From contig NZ_NSJB01000006.1 of the NCBI RefSeq assembly GCF_002285265.1, positions 56,662-120,661 of the forward strand: a stretch of 64,000 nt of DNA. The letters are read 5' to 3'. Shown here piece by piece: positions 1 to 8,376 of this stretch. The DNA is from Vandammella animalimorsus (GTDB taxonomy: Bacteria; Pseudomonadota; Gammaproteobacteria; Burkholderiales; Burkholderiaceae_C). Below the pieces are notes generated by a model. It was given only the letters and a program-made list of their open reading frames with translations, searched no databases and was not told the origin of the DNA. The position numbers and the translations under genes were made by a program. Every line of letters begins with the position of its first letter. Position 1 is the first letter of the stretch.

Positions 1-252
1 ATGGCGCTCGAGCTTGCCCTTGCCCAGCAAAGGCAGCTCGATCGTCGGATTGCCCAGCGGGCTAGTGAACTTCTTTTTCTTGGCCTTGTCCTTGCCCTTG
101 CCCGCGCCATCGGCGCCGGCCTCGCCGCCGGCGGCCTTGGCTGCCAGCTCCTCGCTACTGGGGGCAGGCTCGATCACGGTGGAGTTCCACGTGTTTTCCG
201 CTGCATCGGCCAGGTGCTGCTCGGCAGCCTCGCTCGTCGTTTGTTTCGTCAT
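1..252 (-). CDS. pilJ: PilJ, methyl-accepting chemotaxis protein of type IV pili (N-terminal part, cut by window edge)
   Basis: The first 84 codons are present, beginning MTKQTTSEAAEQH and running off the window at base 1. The visible part is a cytoplasmic N-terminal region rich in Ala, Gly and Lys (a KGKDKAKKKK stretch), then SPLGNPTIELPLLGKGKLER. The LPLLGK-type segment just before the expected first membrane helix is typical of PilJ. The gene lies 38 bp downstream of the CheW-like pilI in a pilG-pilH-pilI order, which strongly supports PilJ, the transducer that passes surface and pilus signals to the ChpA/PilL kinase. The receptor and signalling domains are outside the window, so the assignment rests mainly on gene order. 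Confidence 0.8.
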   Translation of the reverse strand, partial: MTKQTTSEAAEQHLADAAENTWNSTVIEPAPSSEELAAKAAGGEAGADGAGKGKDKAKKKKFTSPLGNPTIELPLLGKGKLERH

Positions 253-290
253 GGTGTCGTTGTGCTGTGCACTCAGTCAAAGGCCCTGGT

Positions 291-863
291 TCAAAGGCCG
301 ATGGCAAGAAACCGGCTGTCCTGGGCCAGTCGCTGCAAATTCAATTCCTGCCAGTGCCTGCCTTCTGCGTCGGCATAGATGTTGCCCAGAAACGGCGCGG
401 CCGCCGTGCTGCCCGGTGCGGGCGCGTAGGCAGCCGTGAAGTCCGTCAGGCTTTTCAGGCCCGCCATGTGGTCAATCAACAAGGCGGTATTGACTTCCAG
501 CACCGGGTTGAGCGTCAGCAGCATGCATTGCGCCAGGGCCTGCTCGCTGCGCAGCGCAGCCCCCGCGTCCAGGTAGGCAGCCACATCCACTACCCCGGAG
601 AGGGAGCCGCGCCAGTTGATCACCCCGAGAAACCAGGGCTTGGTATAGGGCACGGGCGCCGGCCTCTGCCAGGGCAGGATCTCGAAGGCATGGCTGAGCG
701 GGATCAGGAAAAACCGCTCGCCGATCTGCACGGCCATCCACGCCGAGACCGCGCGCTCGCCGGCATCGACCTGACGCAGGCGCCGCGCCAGACGGGCCTG
801 CAAGTCCTTGTCCTGGCCGGCATCCTGGGCAGGCGGCGCGGCCTGCTCTTGTGCGGCGCTCAT
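291..863 (-). CDS. pilI: PilI, CheW-like adaptor protein
   Basis: This 190-residue protein starts MSAAQEQAAPP. A Gln/Ala/Asp-rich leader of about 35 residues precedes a CheW-like domain, with the typical FFLIPLSHAFEIL and WFLGVINWRGSLSGVVDVAA blocks. CheW proteins couple the receptor (here PilJ) to the histidine kinase. The start codon overlaps the pilH stop by four bases (ATGA), indicating translational coupling and fixing the start. An upstream in-frame extension exists but would run far into pilH, so it is rejected. It belongs to the pilG-H-I-J operon that controls twitching motility in beta- and gammaproteobacteria. Confidence 0.9.
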   Translation of the reverse strand: MSAAQEQAAPPAQDAGQDKDLQARLARRLRQVDAGERAVSAWMAVQIGERFFLIPLSHAFEILPWQRPAPVPYTKPWFLGVINWRGSLSGVVDVAAYLDAGAALRSEQALAQCMLLTLNPVLEVNTALLIDHMAGLKSLTDFTAAYAPAPGSTAAAPFLGNIYADAEGRHWQELNLQRLAQDSRFLAIGL

Positions 864-1237
864 GAAGCCTCCTTGCGCAAGGCATCGATGGCCTCTTCCA
901 GCTCCTTGGGATCGACGGGTTTGACCAGATAGGCCCGCGCACCCTGGCGCAGACCCCAGACCTTGTCGGTGCTCTGGCCCTTGCTGGTGCACAAAATGAT
1001 CGGCAGGTTGGCGTAGGCCGGGTCCTTGGTGATGCTGCGGGTGAGCTGAAAGCCGTTCTTGCCGGGCATGACCACGTCCATCAGGATCAGGTCGGGGCGC
1101 TCCTCGGCCATTTTCTGCAATGCTTCATCGGCGTTGCTGGCGGTGCGCACGGCAATGCCTTGCTTTTGCAGCAGATCGGACAAATAGACCTGCTCCGTGC
1201 GCGAATCGTCCACCACCAGCACTTTTTGAATCAACAT
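860..1237 (-). CDS. pilH: PilH, single-domain response regulator (CheY-like)
   Basis: The product is a 125-residue stand-alone receiver domain. Acidic pocket residues Asp10/Asp11, phosphoacceptor Asp54 (in LILMDVVMPG), the switch Thr in ILCTSKG and the conserved Lys in LVKPVD are all present. There is no output domain, as expected for PilH, which modulates pilus retraction. A GTG two codons upstream is possible, but the ATG used here has a GAGG ribosome-binding site eight bases away. The gene follows pilG by 36 bp and overlaps pilI by four bases. Confidence 0.92.
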   Translation of the reverse strand: MLIQKVLVVDDSRTEQVYLSDLLQKQGIAVRTASNADEALQKMAEERPDLILMDVVMPGKNGFQLTRSITKDPAYANLPIILCTSKGQSTDKVWGLRQGARAYLVKPVDPKELEEAIDALRKEAS

Positions 1238-1273
1238 GATCACTACCTCTTGTTTTGTTTTGCTTTGTATTGA

Positions 1274-1660
1274 TTAATTTGCGGCGCTGAAATCCCGCAC
1301 GGCCTTGAGCAGCTGGTCCTTCGTGAAGGGCTTGGTCAGATAGTCCTCACTGCCCACCATGCGCCCGCGCGCTTTGTCGAAAAAGCCGTCCTTGGAAGAG
1401 AGCATGATGACGGGCGTGGCCGTGAACTTGGGGTTGCGCTTGATGATGGCGCAGGTCTGGTAGCCATCGAGCTTGGGCATCATGATGTCGCAGAAAATCA
1501 GGTCCGGCTCGTAGTCGTTGACCTTGGCCAGCGCATCGAAGCCGTCCTCGGCCAGCAGCACTTCATGGCCGCCCTGCTTGAGAAAAATCTCGGCGCTGCG
1601 TCGAATCGTGTTGCTGTCATCGACGACCAGCACCTTGGTCACACTTGCTTGATCGCTCAT
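1274..1660 (-). CDS. pilG: PilG, single-domain response regulator (CheY-like)
   Basis: This 128-residue receiver domain has the Asp14/Asp15 pair, phosphoacceptor Asp58 (LIFCDIMMPK), the Ser/Thr switch in VIMLSSKDG and Lys in YLTKPFT. The KVLVVDDSNTIRRSAE and MVGSEDYLTKPF blocks are close to those of PilG, the regulator that promotes pilus extension. It is the first gene of the pilGHIJ operon. An open upstream extension of about 76 codons has no domain and is not used; the chosen ATG has a GGTGA sequence close upstream. The rubredoxin gene that often precedes pilG in related genomes is not found here. Confidence 0.92.
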   Translation of the reverse strand: MSDQASVTKVLVVDDSNTIRRSAEIFLKQGGHEVLLAEDGFDALAKVNDYEPDLIFCDIMMPKLDGYQTCAIIKRNPKFTATPVIMLSSKDGFFDKARGRMVGSEDYLTKPFTKDQLLKAVRDFSAAN

Positions 1661-2188
1661 AGGTTCACCATTGTTTGTCTGTTGCCCGCGGCACGCTGCC
1701 GGCGTCATGCGGGAGGCATGCCCGGCCCAGCCGCGCATGCGTGTTTGCAGCCTTCCGATCGGGCGCCTGCCCTCATGGCAGCACTCCCTTTTCTCCTTGA
1801 ATGCACCGCACTTCTGGGCCGCACGCACCACAATTTCGCCGCGGCACCGGCGCAGGGGTTGGCGCCCCATGGTGGGCCGCCTTTTCATTGGGCCCGATTG
1901 TATTCATTTGTATCAAGCGCGACAGGCGCAGACCCCTTTTTGTTTCCTTCGCATCACCGGATGTGCCTTTTTTGCCGCGCCTTGCCGCACTCCAGGCAGT
2001 GCGCGGCCGACAGGCCAGCACCCAAAATCCCCCACTGCACCAGGCCTCCACACAGGTGTTGCCACGTGAAAATCGTGAAAAAAAACGAAAAATGGCCCCT
2101 TGCGCCATCAATGCCAACAAGTTGTATTTCGGATTTCACGTAAATTCTGCATCGTAGCGATTTTTTCACCACTGACAGGAATTCCACC
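1661..2188. other. Non-coding divergent region between pilG and the bactofilin gene
   Basis: About 530 bp without a convincing gene on either strand. The open frames here have no recognisable domain, no good ribosome-binding site, and overlap each other in several frames. It should hold the promoters of the pil operon (leftward) and of the bactofilin gene (rightward). The part from about 2070 to 2180 is clearly richer in A+T than its surroundings, with a run of A residues near 2080, and is the likeliest promoter zone for the bactofilin gene. No specific -35/-10 pair could be assigned. Confidence 0.5.
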
Positions 2189-2746
2189 ATGGCCCAATCG
2201 AGCTTCTTCGGCAAACGCAACAGCGACTCCAGCAAGACCGAATCCCCCGCCGCCGCGCCGGCCAGCACGCCTGCTGCGCCAGCAGCCAGCACCCCGGCCG
2301 CCACGCCTGCGGCGCGCCCGGCAGGCTTTTTCGGCAGCGCCCCCGGCGGCGCCAGCCCGGCCGTGGGCGCAGCGCCATCCTTTGCCAGCAGCGAGGGCCA
2401 GAGCAGCACGGGCGATGCCAAGGAAAGCAAGCTGACGGTGGGCCCCAACATCAAGCTCAAGGGCGTGGAGATCACCGACTGTGATGTGCTGTTCATCGAC
2501 GGCGTGGTCGAGGCCACGCTGGACTCCAAGCTCATCCAGATCTCAGAGCAGGGCTCGTTCAATGGCACGGCCAACATCGACGTGGCCGAAATCCGCGGCA
2601 CCTTCGACGGCGACCTGACCGTGCGCAACAAGCTCACCGTCTTCGCCACGGGCAAAGTCACCGGCAAGATCCGCTACGGCAAGCTGGTGGTCGAGGAAGG
2701 CGCCAACATCAGCGGCGAGATCCAGTCCATCGCTGCCTCGTCCTGA
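2189..2746 (+). CDS. Bactofilin family cytoskeletal protein
   Basis: A 185-residue protein. Residues 1 to about 75 are low complexity (Ala, Pro, Ser, Thr). Residues about 80-180 form the bactofilin (DUF583) beta-helix, recognisable from repeating hydrophobic-glycine rungs such as LTVGPNIKLKGVEI, GSFNGTANIDVAEIRGTFDGDL and ATGKVTGKI. Bactofilins polymerise without nucleotide into membrane-associated scaffolds that help in cell shape, polarity or positioning of pili and wall enzymes. The start has an AGGAATT ribosome-binding site. It stands alone between divergent pil genes and its own terminator. The cellular role cannot be read from the sequence. Confidence 0.9.
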   Translation: MAQSSFFGKRNSDSSKTESPAAAPASTPAAPAASTPAATPAARPAGFFGSAPGGASPAVGAAPSFASSEGQSSTGDAKESKLTVGPNIKLKGVEITDCDVLFIDGVVEATLDSKLIQISEQGSFNGTANIDVAEIRGTFDGDLTVRNKLTVFATGKVTGKIRYGKLVVEEGANISGEIQSIAASS

Positions 2747-2784
2747 AAGCCACGCCCAGCATCCACACGGGGCGTTGCCCAACG

Positions 2785-2813
2785 AAAAACGCTGCCATTG
2801 GGCAGCGTTTTTT
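2785..2813 (+). terminator. Rho-independent terminator after the bactofilin gene
   Basis: A perfect stem (AAAAACGCTGCC / GGCAGCGTTTTT) with the four-base loop ATTG is followed by a run of T. It lies 38 bp after the stop codon and closes the monocistronic bactofilin unit. Because the arms begin with A and end with T it may also serve the opposing gene. Confidence 0.9.
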
Positions 2814-2858
2814 GCTTTCGGGCACATGCGGGGCCATGCCCAGCGCCCGAGGCGCGCA

Positions 2859-3869
2859 TCAGAAGTGCATTTCCACGCTGGCGCCAATGGCCCAGGAGCG
2901 CTCACGCGAGCGCCGCTCCTCCTTGGGCCAGAAGTGCCCCAGCGTCACCTTGCCAAACAGCCAATCCTTGTAGATGGGCTGGCGCCACGAAGTCCTGACG
3001 CCATAGTTCGAGAGCTTGACCGAGCTGGTGCGCCCTTGCAGCAAGGCCTCGACGCTGGCGGTGCGCACGCCCGGCAACTCCTTGATCAGGCCCACGGAGC
3101 TTTGCCATTCAAAGCCGTCGCTGCGGCGCGTGATCTTGCCCACATTGCCCCAGCGCAGCATCAGGCTGCGGCTCAGGGCGTGCTCGTAATCGAGCACCGT
3201 GGTCGAGCCCAGGCTGTCCTCGGAAGACCAATACAGGCTTTCGCGGAAATACACCACATCGCGCGGCGACAAGGCCCACTGCGTCTTGTAGCGCACCTGC
3301 GCATAGGGGCTCAGGCCGCCGCGAAAGCCGATGCGGAAATCCACATCGTCCATGAAGTCATAGCCCAGGCCGGCAAAGAAGGACTGGTCCTCGCGGCGGT
3401 TTTCGCGCAGCAACAACTCCTCGCGCGTGAAGCCCGCGGGCACGTCGCTGACCACTTCCTCGCGGTTGTCCTGGCCGAAGAAGGCGTAGGCGCGCCGCTC
3501 CAGATTGGGCAGGTCGGCGCGCAGCCGAAAGCGCACATTGGCCTGCGTGCCCGCATGCTGCTCCCACAGCGTATTGATACGCACGTAGCCCGAGACCTTG
3601 CCGCTGTTCTCGAACGGCTCATCGCCAAACCAGCCATCGACGGTGTGCGCCAGCCAGTGCGAGGCGCGGTAGGTGTAATCGCGCGTGCCATCGAGCCAGG
3701 CGATGCGGCGCTCATCCTGCAAGGCGCGCCCGCCCGCCGGGGCCGGCTGCTGCTGCTGGGCATGCGCCAGGGCCCCACCCAGGCACAGTGCGCCCAGCCA
3801 CACGGCACGGCACGGGCGCCCAACCGCACCGGCCTTCAAAGCAGAAGCAAACAACATATACGCAGCCAT
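2859..3869 (-). CDS. Predicted outer-membrane beta-barrel protein, function unknown
   Basis: A 336-residue protein with a signal peptide: a basic start, then the hydrophobic VWLGALCLGGALAHA core ending in a likely Ala-X-Ala cleavage site near residue 36. The mature part has many alternating polar/aromatic stretches (for example YVRINTLWEQHAG, YAQVRYKTQWALS, GFEWQSSVGLIKEL) and ends in ...VEMHF, a C-terminal phenylalanine like the BAM recognition signal of outer-membrane barrels. The family is not recognised. A TTG one codon upstream is possible; the ATG is used. It is convergent with the bactofilin gene and probably transcribed separately from engB, 90 bp upstream. Confidence 0.7.
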   Translation of the reverse strand: MAAYMLFASALKAGAVGRPCRAVWLGALCLGGALAHAQQQQPAPAGGRALQDERRIAWLDGTRDYTYRASHWLAHTVDGWFGDEPFENSGKVSGYVRINTLWEQHAGTQANVRFRLRADLPNLERRAYAFFGQDNREEVVSDVPAGFTREELLLRENRREDQSFFAGLGYDFMDDVDFRIGFRGGLSPYAQVRYKTQWALSPRDVVYFRESLYWSSEDSLGSTTVLDYEHALSRSLMLRWGNVGKITRRSDGFEWQSSVGLIKELPGVRTASVEALLQGRTSSVKLSNYGVRTSWRQPIYKDWLFGKVTLGHFWPKEERRSRERSWAIGASVEMHF

Positions 3870-3959
3870 CAAAAACAGAATTTCAAAGAGGCTGCAAGGA
3901 TAAAGGAAGAACAGCCGCCTCGCGGCGGCCGCGCCCTTGTGTACGAAGCGCAGCGCGCA

Positions 3960-4679
3960 TCAAGGCGCTGGCGGCAACGCCTGCTCAGGCGGCTGCCCCC
4001 CGGCCAGCAGCCATTGCTGCAACAGCGCCGCCGTAGCCCCCACGCCTTGCTTTTTCAAGGCCGAGAACAGTTGCACCTGCCCGCCGCCGGCATTCAGGCG
4101 CATGATTTGCAAGGCCTTTTGCTGCTCGGCGCGGTTGAGCTTGTCGGCCTTGGTCAGCAGGATCAGAAAGTCCAGGCCCTGCTCCACGCGCGGGCGCAGC
4201 ATCTCCAGCAGCGCCTCATCGAGCGGCGTCAGGCCCAGGCGCGCATCGCACAGCAGCACCACGGCGCGCAGCGTATCGCGGCTGAGCAGGTAATTGGCCA
4301 TGACGCGCTGCCAGCGCAGCTTGTCCTGCTGCGGCACGGCGGCATAGCCATAGCCGGGCAAATCGGCCAGCACCGCCTGCGGGCTTTGCTTGGGGCCCAG
4401 CACGAACAAGTTGATGTGCTGGGTGCGGCCCGGCGTCTTGGAGGCAAAGGCCAGCTGGCGCTGCTGCGTCAAGGTATTGATGCAGGTGGACTTGCCCGCA
4501 TTGGAGCGCCCGACGAAGGCCACCTCCGGCAGGCCCGTTTGCGGCAGCTGATCGAGCTGCGCGGCCGTGCTCAAGAAACGGGCCGTGTGCCACCAGCGCA
4601 AGGCCTGCTGGGCAGCGGCTTCGCTCTGGCCGGAAGGCCGAGCGCCGCGACCGGAAGAATGCATGGAATCAGAAGTCAT
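3960..4679 (-). CDS. engB: EngB/YsxC, ribosome-biogenesis GTP-binding protein
   Basis: A 239-residue TRAFAC-class GTPase. The G1 P-loop GRSNAGKST, the switch I region with TPGRTQ, G3 DLPGYG, G4 TKAD and the G5-region SALKK are all in order. EngB assists assembly of the large ribosomal subunit. Start MTSDSM is chosen because the conserved domain begins only about 40 residues later and longer versions would overlap the divergent promoter. The protein is slightly longer than the usual 200-220 residues because of N- and C-terminal low-complexity tails. It is divergent from resB, an arrangement common in Burkholderiales. Confidence 0.93.
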   Translation of the reverse strand: MTSDSMHSSGRGARPSGQSEAAAQQALRWWHTARFLSTAAQLDQLPQTGLPEVAFVGRSNAGKSTCINTLTQQRQLAFASKTPGRTQHINLFVLGPKQSPQAVLADLPGYGYAAVPQQDKLRWQRVMANYLLSRDTLRAVVLLCDARLGLTPLDEALLEMLRPRVEQGLDFLILLTKADKLNRAEQQKALQIMRLNAGGGQVQLFSALKKQGVGATAALLQQWLLAGGQPPEQALPPAP

Positions 4680-4712
4680 GGTGGCGCAGTATGCCCTGCC
4701 AGCAGCGCGCCG

Positions 4713-4732
4713 ATACACTAATATTTGTGTAT
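4713..4732. promoter_or_regulatory. Small dyad in the engB/resB divergent promoter region
   Basis: ATACAC and GTGTAT form a 6-bp inverted repeat separated by eight A/T bases in an otherwise GC-rich stretch between two divergent genes. It may be an operator or simply the A+T-rich core of overlapping promoters. No regulator can be named. Confidence 0.3.
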
Positions 4733-4788
4733 GCACTGTGCGCCTCAGCGAGAGCGCAAAGTGCATCACATGCTTTCACTGGCAAGCC

Positions 4789-7038
4789 ATGCCAACGCTC
4801 CCTCCTGCCCTGCAGTCTGCGCCTTCCCCGCCTCCCGCCACGCCACGCCCCAGCCCTGCGCCGCTGCTGCAAGTGCTGGCCTGGCTGCTGCTGGGCGCGG
4901 TGCTGCTGCCATTGATCGGCATCGCTGCTTTGCTGGACAGGTGGCTGCCACAGCCCCTGCGCACGCTGCGCCAGCGCCTCTGGGCCGAGCTGACCTCGAT
5001 GCGCTTTGCCGTTGCGCTGTTGCCTTTCATCGGCTTGGCCGCGCTGCTGGGCACGCTGCTGCCACAACGCGAATCGGCAGAACATTACCTGCACAGCTGG
5101 GGCCCCTTCTGGGGGGCGCTGCTGATGCGCCTGCAATGGCACGACGTGTACGGCGCCTGGTGGTTCATGGGCTTGCTGGGCCTGCTGCTGCTGAGCACCG
5201 GCGCCTGCGTGCTGCGCAACGCCCGGCCTTACCTGGCCGCCATCGGCGACTACCGGCTGCCGCAGGGCCCGCAAGCACTGCGCAGCATGCCCTGGAGCGC
5301 CCAGGCCCTGTGCGCCGGCCAGCCCGATGCGCTGGCGCAGCGCATGCGCACCGGCCTGCGCCAGCGGGGCTGGCAGGTGCAAGTGCAACAGCGCCCGGCC
5401 CAGCCACACCCGCATCAGGCCAGCGCCCCGGCTGGCACCGGCTGGCTGCTGGCGGCCAAGCAGGGCGCGGCCGGCCACCGGCTGGGCTATCTGGCCACGC
5501 ACTGCGCCATCGTGCTGATCTGCCTGGGGGCGCTGCAGGACAGCAGCCTGGCGCTGCGCGCCCGCGCCTGGTGGCAGGGCCAAAGCCCCTGGCCCGGCCC
5601 GGTGGGCCTGCAACCCGGTCAGCTGCAGGCCATTGCCGGCCAGCACCGCCTCAGCGCGGCCGGCCATGCCTTTCGCGGCCATCTGCGCCTGGCCCAGGGC
5701 GAGCGCAGCGCGCTGGCCCTGCTCGAAAGGCAGGCCGCCGGCCATTTCGTGCAGCAACTGCCCTTTGCCATCGAGCTGGAGCATTTCGAGATCGCGCGCC
5801 ATGCCAGCGGCCAGCCCAGCATGTTCAGCAGCCAGGTGCGCATCCACCAGCCCGGCGGCGCAGCCAGCAGCCAACATCGCATTGCCGTGAACCAGCCCTT
5901 GCGCCTGCAGGGCATCGACATCTACCAAACAGGCTTTGAAGAACACCGCTCCGAGTTGCGCCTGCGCCCGCTGGGCCTGCAGCAGCCCGTGCCCGCCGCC
6001 ACGCTCAGCGCCCACAGCGGCAGCACCCTGGCGCTGCCGGCCTGGCCTGGGCTGGCCGGCTATCGCCTGGAGCAACTGCGACTGCACACCGGCCTGGAGG
6101 ACGATCCGCCGCCCCAGACGCCCCCCGGCCCGGCCATCCAGTACCGCCTGCGCAATGCCGCGGGCCAGGCCATCGAAGGGCACAACACCATGCAGGCCAT
6201 TGAACTGGACGATGGCGTGCCGGTGTATCTGCTGGGCGTGCGCCGCGCGCCAGGCCAGCCCTTTGCCTTCCTGCGCCTGCCGCAAGATGAACTGGGCCGC
6301 ATAGACAGCATGCTGGGCCTGTTGCACGGCCTGCGCGACCCCGAGCAACGCCAGCGCGCCGTGCAGCGCCATGCCCAGCACAGCCTGCCCCAGGCCAGCG
6401 CCCAGGCGCGCGCCGAGCTGCAGCACTCGGCCAGTCACCTGCTGGCCTTGTTTGCCGGCCAGGCCGCTGGCGGCGCGGGCGAGGCCATCGGCACGGCCAG
6501 CCCAGCCGGCCTGGCCGCGCTGGCCCAGCTGGTGCAGCGCCAGGCCGGGGCCGCGCAGCAAGAGGCCGCCAGCCAGGGCCTGCTGCAACTGCTCTCGCAA
6601 CTGCTGCTGAGCATGCTGCAACAGCAGCGCCAAGATGCCGGGCTGCCGCCCATGCCGCCGGGCACCCCCTACACCGACGCCTTTTTGCGCAGCGCCATGC
6701 TGGCCCTGGATGCCGCCCAGGACTACCCCGCGCCGCTGTTCTTCATGCTGGAGGACTTCACGCCCCGCTACGCCAGCATCCTGCAGGTGAGCCAGGCGCC
6801 AGGCCGCAGCCTGGTCTACACCGGCTGCCTGCTGCTGGTGCTGGGCCTGGGCCTGCTGCTGTTCGTGCAGGAGCGGCGGCTGTGGGTCTGGCTGCAGGCC
6901 GCGCCCGCAGGGCGCAGCCAGGCCACCTTGGGGCTGAGCTGCCAGCGCGCCGGCCCACGCACCGCGCAGGGCTTCGCCCAGTTGCGCCGCCTGCTGCTGC
7001 AGCCCCCTGCCGGCCCGACCACGACCGAACCCCAATGA
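4789..7038 (+). CDS. resB: ResB/CcsB-like cytochrome c biogenesis protein (System II)
   Basis: A 749-residue membrane protein. After a Pro-rich cytoplasmic leader come hydrophobic segments near residues 25-45, 65-85 (SMRFAVALLPFIGLAALLGT) and 125-145 (WWFMGLLGLLLLSTGACVL), a large periplasmic domain, and a last helix near 670-690 (LVYTGCLLLVLGLGLLLFV). The LTSMRFA motif, the GPFWGALLM and YGAWWF blocks and the ResB-type periplasmic ordering are typical. ResB with CcsA exports haem and ligates it to apocytochromes c. The stop codon overlaps the ccsA start (ATGA). An insertion rich in Ala/Gln around residues 520-600 makes it somewhat longer than average. Confidence 0.9.
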   Translation: MPTLPPALQSAPSPPPATPRPSPAPLLQVLAWLLLGAVLLPLIGIAALLDRWLPQPLRTLRQRLWAELTSMRFAVALLPFIGLAALLGTLLPQRESAEHYLHSWGPFWGALLMRLQWHDVYGAWWFMGLLGLLLLSTGACVLRNARPYLAAIGDYRLPQGPQALRSMPWSAQALCAGQPDALAQRMRTGLRQRGWQVQVQQRPAQPHPHQASAPAGTGWLLAAKQGAAGHRLGYLATHCAIVLICLGALQDSSLALRARAWWQGQSPWPGPVGLQPGQLQAIAGQHRLSAAGHAFRGHLRLAQGERSALALLERQAAGHFVQQLPFAIELEHFEIARHASGQPSMFSSQVRIHQPGGAASSQHRIAVNQPLRLQGIDIYQTGFEEHRSELRLRPLGLQQPVPAATLSAHSGSTLALPAWPGLAGYRLEQLRLHTGLEDDPPPQTPPGPAIQYRLRNAAGQAIEGHNTMQAIELDDGVPVYLLGVRRAPGQPFAFLRLPQDELGRIDSMLGLLHGLRDPEQRQRAVQRHAQHSLPQASAQARAELQHSASHLLALFAGQAAGGAGEAIGTASPAGLAALAQLVQRQAGAAQQEAASQGLLQLLSQLLLSMLQQQRQDAGLPPMPPGTPYTDAFLRSAMLALDAAQDYPAPLFFMLEDFTPRYASILQVSQAPGRSLVYTGCLLLVLGLGLLLFVQERRLWVWLQAAPAGRSQATLGLSCQRAGPRTAQGFAQLRRLLLQPPAGPTTTEPQ

Positions 7039-8360
7039 CCCCTGCCGACCCCACCCCCAATCGCCCCCCCGAGCGGGTGGCGCAGGCCCGCTGGCACAGC
7101 GCCCTGTTCGCCCTGTTCGCGCTGTGCGTGGCCGCAGCCTGCGCGGCCATCTGGCTGCAACACGGCCGCCAGATGGCGCTGGCCGGGCACGCCCTGCTGC
7201 TGGGCCTGGCGGCGCTGCTCGTGGCCCTGGGCCAGCACTGGCGCGGCTTGCAGGCCCTGGCGCTGGCCGTGGCCGTGCTGGCCCTGCCGGCCATGGCCTT
7301 GCTGCGCAGCGACGATCCGCTGCTGCACCAGCTGGCGGGCAACCAGCGCTACGTGGCCGGCATGTGCCTGCTGCTGGGCCTGGCCACGCTGCTGCACTGG
7401 CTGGCCCTGTGGGCGCGGCGCAGCAGCGCCGCCCTGCAGCGCTGGGGCTCGCGCCTGGCCTGGGGCGCATGCGCCCTGGGCATGAGCGCCAGCCTGCTGC
7501 GCTGGCATGAAAGCCACGGCCTGGGCCCCGGCATGGGCCATCTGCCCATCGGCAACCTCTACGACGTGCTGCTGCTGTTTTGCTGGCTGACCACGGCGCT
7601 GTACCTCTATGGCGAAAGCCGCTGCCGCAGCCTGCGCCAGATCGGGGCCCTGGCGCTGGGCCTGGTCTGCGCCGCCGCCGGCTTGCTGCTGTGGCATGGC
7701 GCGGCCCATCAGGGCCATGCCATCGGCCCGCTGGTGCCAGCCCTGCAAAGCCATTGGATGGCCTTGCACGTGCCCGCCAACTTCATCGGCTATGGCTGCT
7801 TCACGCTGGCCGCTGCGCTGGCCTTTGCCTGGCTGCTCAAGCACCATGCCCAGCACCGCCCCAGCCGCGCCGCGCAAGGGCTGCTGTGGCTGCTGGGCCT
7901 GGCCCTGTGCCTGGTGCCCCTGCTGCTGGGCAGCATGCGCTCCATCGGCTTTGGCCAGCCCCACTTCTGGCTGCTGTGCCTGGGCCTGGCCATCGTGCCG
8001 GTCAGCGCCATCATGGCCTGGCGCGGCCCCGTGGCGCAGCGCCTGCCCAGCCTGGCGCTGCTCGACGCGCTGCTCTACCAAAGCATTGCCCTGGGCTTTG
8101 CCTTCTTCACGCTGGCCACCGTGCTGGGCGCGATCTGGGCCGACCAGGCCTGGGGGCGCTACTGGAGCTGGGACCCCAAGGAAACCTGGGCGCTGATCGT
8201 CTGGCTCAACTACGCCAGCTGGCTGCACAGCCGCATGCTCAAAGGCTGGCGCGGCCCCTGGCTGGCCTGGTGGGCGCTGCTGAGCCTGGCGCTGACGGGC
8301 TTTGCCTTTCTGGGCGTCAACCTGCTCATGGGCGGGCTGCACAGCTACGGGCGGCTGTAG
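7035..8360 (+). CDS. ccsA: CcsA/ResC-like haem handling protein (System II cytochrome c synthetase)
   Basis: A 441-residue polytopic protein with at least eight hydrophobic helices. It contains the WWD haem-binding signature in the form WGRYWSWDPKETWALI, followed by WLNYASWLHSRML, the classical CcsA block. With ResB it moves haem to the periplasmic face and attaches it to CXXCH motifs. The start overlaps the resB stop by four bases, so the two are co-translated. The first about 220 residues are an extra hydrophobic Leu/Ala-rich extension in the usual manner of betaproteobacterial versions. Confidence 0.92.
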   Translation: MTPADPTPNRPPERVAQARWHSALFALFALCVAAACAAIWLQHGRQMALAGHALLLGLAALLVALGQHWRGLQALALAVAVLALPAMALLRSDDPLLHQLAGNQRYVAGMCLLLGLATLLHWLALWARRSSAALQRWGSRLAWGACALGMSASLLRWHESHGLGPGMGHLPIGNLYDVLLLFCWLTTALYLYGESRCRSLRQIGALALGLVCAAAGLLLWHGAAHQGHAIGPLVPALQSHWMALHVPANFIGYGCFTLAAALAFAWLLKHHAQHRPSRAAQGLLWLLGLALCLVPLLLGSMRSIGFGQPHFWLLCLGLAIVPVSAIMAWRGPVAQRLPSLALLDALLYQSIALGFAFFTLATVLGAIWADQAWGRYWSWDPKETWALIVWLNYASWLHSRMLKGWRGPWLAWWALLSLALTGFAFLGVNLLMGGLHSYGRL

Positions 8361-8376
8361 CGGTCATCTGGCGGCG

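Noticed and set aside
1661..2188. Rubredoxin or another gene upstream of pilG
   Set aside because: No pair of CXXC motifs or other domain was found in any frame.
4669..7470. A 933-codon open frame on the minus strand over resB
   Set aside because: It is rich in Ala, Gln, Gly and Arg with no domain, and mirrors the codon bias of resB on the other strand. High G+C makes long antisense frames common. The same applies to long antisense frames over secA, topB, maeB, gspD and glnE.
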